Source: DATBMY01 sp036554605
GTDB lineage: Bacteria > Acidobacteriota > Blastocatellia > UBA7656
DNA length: 19,934 nt
NCBI GenBank assembly: GCA_036554605.1
Contig: DATBMY010000481.1
Span: 1 to 19,934 of the forward strand
Direction: 5' to 3'
Each line of letters begins with the position of its first letter. The first letter of the stretch is position 1. The position numbers were made by a program, and so were the translations under genes. This document shows, in pieces, positions 1-6,966 of this stretch. A model generated the notes under the pieces. That model had not been told where the DNA came from, made no database searches, and saw only the letters and a list, made by a program, of their open reading frames with translations.

Positions 1-969
1 GACGAGTACCAGTACTTCGAGATCCAGACCAATTTCAAAGAAGACAAGTACGTGCAGATGGCCGAGGCGCGGCCGGGCAATCGCAAGATCGTCCATCACA
101 TAATAGCTTTCATCCAGCCGCCTCCGAAGGGCGGCGCTCCGCAGCATAAGTTCACAAAAGAAGAGTTCGAGAAGATGCGCGCCGAGATGGAGAAGCAATC
201 GATATTTCGCCGCGATGGTTTCCTTATGCGCATGAAGGCGGGCGTGCCGGTTTATGACGACGGCTGCGCGCAGCCGCACGGCGGCAACAGCGAGCGTCTG
301 GACGGCCGCCAGCGGGAAGAGACCGAAATGGGACAGTTGCTCTGCGGTTATGCGCCGGGCATGAACGCGGCGATACTTGAGCCGGGCACGGTCAAAAAGA
401 TTCCCGCCGGGTCGAAGATAATCTTCCAGATGCATTATTCAAAAGTCGCGGGAAAGGTCGAGAAGGATCGCTCGATGGTCGGGCTTGTATTTGCCAAGCA
501 TACGCCTGAAAAACAATCCATCACGCGGCCCATCGCCAACCAGTGGTTCGAGATTCCGCCCGGCGCCGATAATCACAAGGTCACCGCCTGCTGGACCACT
601 AAGGAGGACATACACGTCAACACGGTCATGCCGCACATGCATTTGCGCGGCAAGGCCATGGAGGTCAAGGCCTTCTATCCCAACGGCCGAAGCGAAGTGC
701 TGTTGTGGGTGCCGAATTATAGTTTCTCGTGGCAGACGGTCTATTACCTGAGCAAACCGGCCGCCCTGCCCAAAGGCACGAAGATAGTTGTAACGGGTTA
801 TTTCGATAATTCGTCCAAGAACAAGTACAATCCGAATCCGAACGTCGCGGTGAGGTTTGGAGAGCCTACGTATGACGACATGATGATAGGCTGGATTGAC
901 TACACCGTTGATAGTCAGACTCTGAAGCCGGACGCGGCCGTTTCTAGAGGCGGCTCAGCGAAACGATAG
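1..969 (+). CDS. Copper type II monooxygenase-like protein, paralogue A (5' end outside window)
   Basis: The frame is open from base 1, so the gene starts upstream of the window; the first ATG at 52 is internal because residues before it align with copies B to D. Only the copper monooxygenase part is visible. It has the CuA-type His-His pair (codons 94-99, VHHIIAF), the third His in FQMHYS (433-435), the CuB HxH in PHMHLRG (634-642), and the Met of YDDMM (880-882). In PHM and DBH these positions bind two copper ions that hydroxylate a C-H bond with O2; the bacterial substrate is unknown. An insert after the His-His pair carries DDGC, and a second Cys lies in VTACW, as in B and C. By homology a signal peptide and heme domain should lie upstream, which I cannot see. 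It ends 53 bp before copy B, with a terminator between. Confidence 0.9.
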   Translation, partial: DEYQYFEIQTNFKEDKYVQMAEARPGNRKIVHHIIAFIQPPPKGGAPQHKFTKEEFEKMRAEMEKQSIFRRDGFLMRMKAGVPVYDDGCAQPHGGNSERLDGRQREETEMGQLLCGYAPGMNAAILEPGTVKKIPAGSKIIFQMHYSKVAGKVEKDRSMVGLVFAKHTPEKQSITRPIANQWFEIPPGADNHKVTACWTTKEDIHVNTVMPHMHLRGKAMEVKAFYPNGRSEVLLWVPNYSFSWQTVYYLSKPAALPKGTKIVVTGYFDNSSKNKYNPNPNVAVRFGEPTYDDMMIGWIDYTVDSQTLKPDAAVSRGGSAKR

Positions 970-976
970 CAATCAT

Positions 977-1003
977 AGGGCGGCGCATCCGCCCTTGTTT
1001 TAT
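977..1003 (+). terminator. Intrinsic terminator after paralogue A
   Basis: A perfect 7-bp stem AGGGCGG / CCGCCCT (977-983 with 989-995) around the 5-nt loop CGCAT is followed by TGTTTTAT. It sits 8 nt after the stop of copy A and 20 nt before the ATG of copy B, so it could end or attenuate transcription into B. Confidence 0.7.
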
Positions 1004-1022
1004 CCTCCAGGAGAGTTTCGAT

Positions 1023-2453
1023 ATGAAGAGAGCCTTGTCAATTTCGGTTTCGGTTATTGCGGTGCTCGGGGTCTCGGCGATGCTGCTGACGGCTTCCAGC
1101 GCCAACTCCAAAACAGAAGTCACGTTCAGCAAGGACGTGGCCCCGATATTTAATAAAGCATGCGTCGAGTGCCATCGGCCTAAGGACATAGCGCCGTTTT
1201 CGCTCCTGTCCTTCAAGGAGGCGCGGCCGTGGGCAAAATCAATAAAAGCGAAAGTCATCTCGCGCGAGATGCCGCCCTGGGGCGCCGACCCGCACTTCGG
1301 CCAGTTCGCGAACAATACCGAGCTGAGCCAGAAAGAGATCGATACGATAGTCGCGTGGGTAGACGGCGGGGCGAAGGAAGGCAACCCGAAAGATTTGCCA
1401 TCTATCCCTGAGTTTGCCAAACCCGACGGATGGCAGATCGGAAAGCCCGACGTCGTGCTTTCGATGCAAGAGGAATGGACCGTCAAGCCCGACGACCCGG
1501 ACAACTATATATATTTCATGCTGCCGACCAACTTCACCGAAGATAAATGGATTCAGGCGGCGGAGATCAAGCCCGGCAATCGCACGATTGTCCATCACGT
1601 TATCGCATTCATCATGACGCCCGAGCAGGCGGCCAAGCGTAAAGAGGCCGAGGCGAGCGGCGCGCGGCGCGCCACGAATCCGAACTCGGTCTCCTACTGG
1701 GACGGCACGCTGCGGCGCACGAAGATGGATGCGGCCGTTATGGATAATACCTGCGACCAGCCCGCCGGCGCCGGGCGCCAGCGCAACAGCAACGGCGAAG
1801 AAGGCAACGGCGCGCTGCTGGCCGGTTACGCTCCGGGCAAGCCGGTCGACTTATACCCGGCTGGCACCGCCAAGCGCGTTCCGAAGGGCGCGGTCATACT
1901 CTTCCAGATGCATTACTCGTCTTTTAGAGGCGACCTCGCCAAACCCGAAAAAGATCGCACAAGCGTCGCCATGATCTTTGCCAAAGAGCCGCCCGACAAG
2001 ATGCTCATGACGTTCGGGCTTGCGAACACGATGTTCAAGATCCCGGCCGGCGCCGAAAATCATGAAGTGGTCGCCTGCCAGACGCTTCCGCGCGACATGC
2101 AGATCGCCGGGTACATGCCGCACATGCACGTGCGGGGCAAGGACATGAAGTACGAAGTGATTTATCCGGACGGCCGCCGCGAGACCTTGCTCAACGTGCC
2201 GAAGTTCAACTTCAACTGGCAGATGTTCTACGCGCTCAAGAACCCGATCAATATTCCCAAAGGCTCGAAGCTCATCGTGACGGCGCACTTCGATAATTCG
2301 AAGAAGAACAAGTACAACCCCGACCCGACGGTGCCGGTCCGCTGGGGCGACCCGACTTACGACGAGATGATGATCGGCTGGATGGACATTATCATCGATA
2401 ACCCGCTGAAGGTCGTGAAGCAAGACGCTGCCGCGAGGGCTTCCGGCAAGTAA
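1023..2453 (+). CDS. Cytochrome c / copper type II monooxygenase fusion, paralogue B
   Basis: 476 aa, complete. Residues 1-29 are a Sec signal peptide (MKRALSIS then a hydrophobic core, TASSANS), so the protein acts in the periplasm or outside. A heme c site follows at C47-x2-C50-H51, with M83 in REMPPW as likely distal ligand. The copper part has H191-H192, H297 (FQMHY), H367 and H369 (PHMHVRG) and M449 (YDEMM), the full set expected for CuA and CuB of the PHM/DBH family. The known family chemistry is O2-dependent hydroxylation with electrons from ascorbate; here the fused heme could supply electrons (inference). C244 in an insert and C352 may pair. The ATG follows AGGAGAG with good spacing. 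An 86-bp segment over the HxH motif is identical to copy C. Substrate unknown. Confidence 0.92.
   Translation: MKRALSISVSVIAVLGVSAMLLTASSANSKTEVTFSKDVAPIFNKACVECHRPKDIAPFSLLSFKEARPWAKSIKAKVISREMPPWGADPHFGQFANNTELSQKEIDTIVAWVDGGAKEGNPKDLPSIPEFAKPDGWQIGKPDVVLSMQEEWTVKPDDPDNYIYFMLPTNFTEDKWIQAAEIKPGNRTIVHHVIAFIMTPEQAAKRKEAEASGARRATNPNSVSYWDGTLRRTKMDAAVMDNTCDQPAGAGRQRNSNGEEGNGALLAGYAPGKPVDLYPAGTAKRVPKGAVILFQMHYSSFRGDLAKPEKDRTSVAMIFAKEPPDKMLMTFGLANTMFKIPAGAENHEVVACQTLPRDMQIAGYMPHMHVRGKDMKYEVIYPDGRRETLLNVPKFNFNWQMFYALKNPINIPKGSKLIVTAHFDNSKKNKYNPDPTVPVRWGDPTYDEMMIGWMDIIIDNPLKVVKQDAAARASGK
2116..2201 (+). repeat. 86-bp tract identical to 3671-3756 (copy in paralogue B)
   Basis: All 86 bases match the segment at 3671-3756 in paralogue C, with no synonymous change, while flanking codons differ. 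It encodes the CuB HxH motif through LLNVP. Direct base-by-base comparison; recent gene conversion is the inferred cause. Confidence 0.85.
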
Positions 2454-2480
2454 CATTCTCGGATAATCAGACCACCTGTG

Positions 2481-2521
2481 TGCGCCGGTCGTGCCTCTTG
2501 CCTCGACCGGCGCATTTTGTT
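2481..2521 (+). terminator. Intrinsic terminator after paralogue B
   Basis: A perfect 11-bp stem TGCGCCGGTCG / CGACCGGCGCA (2481-2491 with 2504-2514), a 12-nt loop, then TTTTGTT. It lies 27 bp past the stop of copy B and 80 bp before copy C, and is the best terminator inside the array. It suggests that copy C has its own promoter or depends on read-through. Confidence 0.85.
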
Positions 2522-2601
2522 AGAACAGAAATACCCGGACAGCCGCCCCGGCCTGGACGGCGCGCTTTAAAGCCAGGGAGAATAACTCGCGGGAGGTCAC
2601 A

Positions 2602-4257
2602 ATGAAAAGAGTCATCTCGCTCTCTTTTGTCACTCTGTTTATCGCCGCGGTCTGCTTTATCCTTACAATAACGACGGCGGCGAGCGATTCGAGCAAGAAC
2701 ACCCGCCTTGTGACTTTCAATAAAGAGATCGCGCCTATCTTTTATAAGCACTGCGTCGAATGTCACCGGCCGGGCGAGATCGGCCCCATGTCGCTATTGA
2801 CATACAAAGAGGCGCGGCCGTGGGCGCGCTCTATAAAAGAGAAGGTCGCCACGCGCGAGATGCCCCCCTGGCACGCCGACCCGCACTTTGGAAGATTCTC
2901 GAACGAAAGGCGGCTCTCCCAGCGAGAGATTGACACGATAGTCGCCTGGGCAGACACAGGGGCAAAGGAGGGCAGCCCCAAGGAACTGCCCGCCGCGCCC
3001 CGGTTCGCCGAAGGCTGGCATCTGGGTAAACCCGACATGGTGCTTTCGATGCGGGAAGAACACACCCTGGAAGCCAGCGGCCCGGACGAATACATAAACT
3101 TCGTCATGCCCGAAGAGTTCAAAGAGGACCGCTGGGTGCGCGCGGCCGAGATTCGCCCCGGCAATCGAAAGATCGTTCACCACGTCATCGCCTTCATACA
3201 GACGCCGCAGGTGCAGCAGGCGTGGCGGGCATCGGGCGGGCGGCCCAACCCGAGGTCGATCTTTTATCAGGACGGCACTTTGATCCGCGCTAAGATGGAC
3301 GCGCCGGTTTATGATGATGGATGCGGCGCGCCCAACGGAAGCTTCGCCCGCGGCAGCGGCCAGGAGGGGCTTGGATTTCCTCTATGTTTTTACACGCCCG
3401 GCAAAGATATCGATGCATGGCCGGAAGGCACCGCCAAGCATATACCCGCCGGATCGAAGATAGTAATACAGGTCCATTATTCAAAGATCGCGGGCAAGGT
3501 CGAGCGTGACCGCTCAAGCGTCGGGCTATATTTCGCGCCGAAGCCGCCGGAAAAGATCCTATCTTCTTTCGGCGTCATCAACCATTATTTCAAGATCCCC
3601 GCGGGCGCGGATAATCACAAGGTGACGGCCTGCTATACCTTCTCGCGAGACATAGAGCTATACACTTTCCTGCCGCACATGCACGTGCGGGGCAAGGACA
3701 TGAAGTACGAAGTGATTTATCCGGACGGCCGCCGCGAGACCTTGCTCAACGTGCCGCGATACGATTTCAACTGGCAGACGCTTTATAAGCTGGAGCGCCC
3801 GCTGCTCATGCCGAAGGGCGCCCGGATGATAGTAACGGCGCATTTCGATAATTCGGCGAAGAACAAGTATAATCCGAACCCCGCGCTCGACGTGCGCTTC
3901 GGGGACCCGACCTATGACGAGATGATGATCGGCTATTATGATTTCGCGCCGGTCGGGAGGAAGACCATCAAGCTCGACCCATCGCTGTTTGACGATTACG
4001 CGGGCGAGTACGCCATCGGTCCCGGCGCGACCTTTACGGTGACCAGGGAAGGCGACCGGCTGATGTTTTCGGCGCCGGGCCAGCCCAAGATCGAGGCGTT
4101 CCCGGAAAGCGAGCTGAAGTTCTTCTTCACGGTCGTAGACGCGCAGGCGACCTTTATCAAGGGCGAAGACGGGAAGGTAAGCGAGCTTCTATTCGAGATA
4201 AACGGCAGACAGCTTCGCGCTCGCAAGATAAAGAAAGCAGCGATCGCGCGGGATTAG
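2602..4257 (+). CDS. Cytochrome c / copper type II monooxygenase with extra C-terminal DUF3471-like domain, paralogue C
   Basis: 551 aa, the longest copy. A signal peptide (1-27) is followed by heme site C51-x2-C54-H55 and MPPW Met at 87. Copper ligands are H193-H194, H292 (IQVHY), H359 and H361 (PHMHVRG) and M441 (YDEMM); all are present, so an active PHM/DBH-like enzyme is likely. Unlike the other copies it continues past the usual end with about 95 residues (roughly 458-551). These begin LDPSLFDDYAGEY and contain FTVTREGDRL, FPESELKFFF and a closing NGRQLRARKI, the pattern of DUF3471 domains usually found behind serine beta-lactamase-like proteins. Its function is not known. The start has GGGAGG 6 nt upstream. 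C241 and C344 match the B pair. Short tracts are identical to B (86 bp) and D (37 and 32 bp). Confidence 0.92.
   Translation: MKRVISLSFVTLFIAAVCFILTITTAASDSSKNTRLVTFNKEIAPIFYKHCVECHRPGEIGPMSLLTYKEARPWARSIKEKVATREMPPWHADPHFGRFSNERRLSQREIDTIVAWADTGAKEGSPKELPAAPRFAEGWHLGKPDMVLSMREEHTLEASGPDEYINFVMPEEFKEDRWVRAAEIRPGNRKIVHHVIAFIQTPQVQQAWRASGGRPNPRSIFYQDGTLIRAKMDAPVYDDGCGAPNGSFARGSGQEGLGFPLCFYTPGKDIDAWPEGTAKHIPAGSKIVIQVHYSKIAGKVERDRSSVGLYFAPKPPEKILSSFGVINHYFKIPAGADNHKVTACYTFSRDIELYTFLPHMHVRGKDMKYEVIYPDGRRETLLNVPRYDFNWQTLYKLERPLLMPKGARMIVTAHFDNSAKNKYNPNPALDVRFGDPTYDEMMIGYYDFAPVGRKTIKLDPSLFDDYAGEYAIGPGATFTVTREGDRLMFSAPGQPKIEAFPESELKFFFTVVDAQATFIKGEDGKVSELLFEINGRQLRARKIKKAAIARD
2812..2848 (+). repeat. 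37-bp tract identical to 4568-4604 (paralogues C and D)
   Basis: This 37-base run in the heme domain of C is identical to 4568-4604 in D. The encoded protein is EARPWARSIKEKV. Codon-level identity beyond what protein conservation needs suggests recent duplication or conversion. Confidence 0.75.
3121..3152 (+). repeat. 32-bp tract identical to 4877-4908 (paralogues C and D)
   Basis: A 32-base identical run shared by C and D, encoding KEDRWVRAAEI just before the His-His copper motif. It is a second patch of the same kind as 2812-2848. Confidence 0.75.
3671..3756 (+). repeat. 86-bp tract identical to 2116-2201 (copy in paralogue C)
   Basis: Partner of the tract at 2116-2201. The identity begins one base after the codons diverge (TACATG in B, TTCCTG in C) and stops right after the shared LLNVP codons, where B reads AAG TTC and C reads CGA TAC. 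Confidence 0.85.
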
Positions 4258-4360
4258 GCTATAATCAAGCTCGCGCGAAGCACCATAAAGCGCGGATAAT
4301 ATTAGCGGCATCATCAAGTCTGACGCTTTAAATCAGAGTTCGCATGATCGGGAGGAAGCT

Positions 4361-5593
4361 ATGAGAAAAGCGCTGTCCGTTTCAATCGCTATCCTGTTTG
4401 CGGCGCTGTGCGCGGCCAATCTTTCGGCAAGCGCAAGCGACGCCGGGAAGGGAGCGAAGCCGGTCGTGACCTTCAATAAAGACGTGGCCCCGATTTTCTT
4501 CAAGGCATGCGTCGAATGCCATCGCGCGGGCGAGATTGCTCCGTTCTCCTTGATGACCTACAAGGAAGCGCGGCCGTGGGCGCGCTCTATAAAAGAGAAG
4601 GTCGTCACGCGCGAGATGCCGCCCTGGCACGCCGACCCCGCGCACGGAAAGTTCGCCAACGACCGGAGCCTGAGCCAGAAAGAGCTTGATACGATAGCCG
4701 CGTGGGTAGACGGCGGCGCGCTGGAGGGAAATCCTAAAGATATGCCCGCCGCGCCTCAATTTGCCGACGGCTGGAACATCGGCAAGCCCGACCAGGTCTT
4801 CTACATGTCCGAGGAATACGCGGTACCCGCAAGCGGCGTTGTCGAGTACAAGTATTTTCGCGTCGAGACGGGTTTTAAAGAGGACCGCTGGGTGCGCGCG
4901 GCCGAGATACGTCCCGGCAGCAGAAAAGTCGTGCATCACATAATCGTATTCGTTGTGGCGCCGGGTCAGCAGCAGAAATTGCTCGTGGGCTACGCGCCGG
5001 GCGAGCAGCCGGCCATAGTGCCGAAGGGTTATGCCCGAAGGATACCGGCCGGCTCGACGCTCATATTTCAAGTTCACTACACGCCCGACGGCACGGCGGT
5101 GAAAGACCGCTCTTACGTCGGGCTGGTCTTCGCCAAAGAGCCGCCCGAGGCCGAGCTTGTCACGCGCCCGATTCTCAACGCGAGGTTCGCCATCCCGCCC
5201 GGCCACCCGAATTACAAAGTCGAGTCGAGCTACACGTTCACCGAAGATGCTCTTGTACACTCGCTGATGCCGCATATGCACGTGCGCGGCAAGTCTTTCG
5301 AGTATCGTGTGACGTTCCCCGACAATACGTCCAAGATAATTCTCTCGGTGCCGAAGTATGATTTCGCGTGGCAAAGTTATTATATGTTGAAAGAGCCTGT
5401 GCGCGCGCCCAAAGGCACTCGCATAGACTGCACGGCCTACTTTGACAACTCCGATAAGAACAAGCACAACCCGGACCCCACGAAGGAAGTGAAATGGGGC
5501 GATCAGACGTGGGAAGAGATGATGATCGGGTGGATGAGCTATTCGCTCGATAAATCACAAAGCGGCGAAGCGGCCGTGGGCAAGAGAGAATAG
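4361..5593 (+). CDS. Cytochrome c / copper type II monooxygenase fusion, short form, paralogue D
   Basis: 410 aa. The signal peptide covers about 1-26 (MRKALSVSIA, core, SASA). The heme site is C50-x2-C53-H54 with REMPPW Met at 86. Copper ligands are H192-H193, H239 (FQVHY), H305 and H307 (PHMHVRG) and M387 (WEEMM), so both copper sites look intact. It is about 65 aa shorter than B because the loop between VHHIIVFV and LLVGYAPG is only a few residues long; the DDGC segment of A to C is missing, and the partner Cys before CuB is Ser-Ser (289-290). The loop change may alter substrate access (inference). The ATG is preceded by GGGAGGAAGCT, the strongest ribosome site in the array. The 103-bp gap before it contains TATAAT at 4260-4265 but no convincing -35. 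Confidence 0.92.
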   Translation: MRKALSVSIAILFAALCAANLSASASDAGKGAKPVVTFNKDVAPIFFKACVECHRAGEIAPFSLMTYKEARPWARSIKEKVVTREMPPWHADPAHGKFANDRSLSQKELDTIAAWVDGGALEGNPKDMPAAPQFADGWNIGKPDQVFYMSEEYAVPASGVVEYKYFRVETGFKEDRWVRAAEIRPGSRKVVHHIIVFVVAPGQQQKLLVGYAPGEQPAIVPKGYARRIPAGSTLIFQVHYTPDGTAVKDRSYVGLVFAKEPPEAELVTRPILNARFAIPPGHPNYKVESSYTFTEDALVHSLMPHMHVRGKSFEYRVTFPDNTSKIILSVPKYDFAWQSYYMLKEPVRAPKGTRIDCTAYFDNSDKNKHNPDPTKEVKWGDQTWEEMMIGWMSYSLDKSQSGEAAVGKRE

Positions 5594-5618
5594 CGACGAT
5601 GGTATCTACTTAAACCTT

Positions 5619-5659
5619 CGGGCCGATTCAACCGGCGCGGTTTCAGGTTGGTCGGCCCG
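5619..5659 (+). terminator. Long hairpin between paralogues D and E
   Basis: The outer stem CGGGCCGA / TCGGCCCG (5619-5626 with 5652-5659) is perfect, with an inner stem CAACC / GGTTG (5629-5633 with 5646-5650). The following bases TTGCATG are a poor U-tract, so it may be a weak terminator or an mRNA-stabilising structure. Confidence 0.5.
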
Positions 5660-5723
5660 TTGCATGTAAAGACAAATGGGAGTGACGATGCTGGCAAGGC
5701 GGGACGAAGCGGAGAATTTGAAT

Positions 5724-6962
5724 ATGGAGCGTTATGGTAAGCGGCGCGCTCGATTGCTCGCGCTCTTGATATTCATCTTCTGCGCTTCATCCATGCTCAT
5801 CTCTTCGGCGCGGGCGCACGAGCCGATAACGACGAAGGTCCGATTCAACAAAGAGCTCATTCGCGTCTTGCAGCACAGTTGTCTCGGCTGTCACCGCGAG
5901 GGAGGCATCGCGCCGTGGTCGCTGGTTACCTATGACGAGGCGCGGCCGTGGGCCAAGGCGATCAAGGAAGAGATACTCGAAAAGCGCATGCCCCCCTGGC
6001 GCGCGGTGAAAGGCTACGGCGATTTCCGCAATGGCCCGCAACTAACTCAGCGCGAGGTCGACTTGATAGTAAACTGGGTCGAAGGCGGCGCGCCGAAAGG
6101 CGATGATAATGACCTGCCCGCCGGGCCGCTCTATTCGACCGACTGGCAGATGGGCAAGCCCGACCTCGTATTGAAAGCGGATCGTCCCGTGAAGGTCGCG
6201 CCGGATGAGGACCGCCGCCGCGCGATCACGCTACCGATGGATTTCAAACAGGAGCGCTGGCTTACGGCAATCGACCTGCGACCCGACAGGGGCTCGGTCG
6301 TTCACTGCGCGACATTCCATCTGGATACGGGTGTAAAAAAAGCTTCTGCCGAATCATCCCAGGTTTTGGGCACATGGTCGCCGGGGCAGAAAACCGTAGC
6401 CTTGCCCGACGGCGTTGCGCAGTTGATCCCGGCCGGGGCGAAGCTCTCGGTCGAGATACATTATCGAGGCGCGGGCGAAGAGGTTGAGGACCGGAGCGCG
6501 GTGGGCCTATATTTTGCGAAGGCGTTGCCGAACAAACGAGTTCAAGAAATAAGCCTGTCGGGAGCGGATGCAAACGTGCCTGCCGGAGCGCCTCTCCATA
6601 AAATCAAAACGTCAACCGAGATCACAAGCGACACTGAAGCCGTGGCTATCCGCCCGGCGGTCAACCCGCTGCTTGTGTCGCTTCAAGCGACGGCTTACAG
6701 GCCCGACGGCACGCAGGAAGTATTGATATGGGTGCGGGGCTATCAATATGATTGGCGGACGACTTATTACTACAAGCAGCCCGTCATTTTGCCGAAAGGC
6801 ACGCGCGTCGAGGTCGTAGCCTATTTCGATAATTCCGATGCCAATCGCAACAACCCGAGTTCGCCTCCGAAACAGGTGCGGTGGCCGGACATATCGCCCG
6901 ACCCTTTGTGCGCGCTCGTCATCACACAATCGCAGAGCCCGGAGCGCGCCGGCTCACGGTGA
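5724..6962 (+). CDS. Heme-containing paralogue E with degenerate copper sites
   Basis: 412 aa from the chosen ATG, which gives a textbook signal peptide (MERYGKRRAR, hydrophobic core, cleavage after SARA) and has GGAG 9 nt upstream. ATGs at 5688 (GGGAG 5 nt upstream) and 5676 are alternatives. The heme site is intact: C53-x2-C56-H57 with M89 in MPPW. The copper fold is recognisable, but ligands are lost: His-His is H194-C195, HxH is A312-V313-N314 in an ungapped match to PHMHVRG, and the Met of DEMM is L395. Only H246 (EIHY) and H194 remain. It should not be a normal monooxygenase; a heme-only redox partner or a structural subunit for its neighbours is a guess. The frame is fully open, so it is not an obvious pseudogene. 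It ends 4 bp from the convergent RND pump gene. Confidence 0.88.
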   Translation: MERYGKRRARLLALLIFIFCASSMLISSARAHEPITTKVRFNKELIRVLQHSCLGCHREGGIAPWSLVTYDEARPWAKAIKEEILEKRMPPWRAVKGYGDFRNGPQLTQREVDLIVNWVEGGAPKGDDNDLPAGPLYSTDWQMGKPDLVLKADRPVKVAPDEDRRRAITLPMDFKQERWLTAIDLRPDRGSVVHCATFHLDTGVKKASAESSQVLGTWSPGQKTVALPDGVAQLIPAGAKLSVEIHYRGAGEEVEDRSAVGLYFAKALPNKRVQEISLSGADANVPAGAPLHKIKTSTEITSDTEAVAIRPAVNPLLVSLQATAYRPDGTQEVLIWVRGYQYDWRTTYYYKQPVILPKGTRVEVVAYFDNSDANRNNPSSPPKQVRWPDISPDPLCALVITQSQSPERAGSR

Positions 6963-6966
6963 GTGC

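Noticed and set aside
4260..4265. TATAAT as a promoter for paralogue D
   Set aside because: No -35-like sequence at 15-19 nt upstream; it overlaps the end of paralogue C and is too weak to list as a promoter.
4382..5467. 361-codon open frame on the minus strand opposite paralogue D
   Set aside because: It mirrors the codons of a well-supported + strand gene with signal peptide, heme and copper motifs. Its translation is Arg, Gly and His-rich with no recognisable domain, and similar mirror frames occur opposite the other copies.
1..6962. Denitrification or cytochrome oxidase cluster
   Set aside because: The CxxCH sites and copper-type His motifs suggested respiratory enzymes, but the HH / QxHY / HMH / DEMM order is that of PHM/DBH-type monooxygenases, and no oxidase subunits are present.
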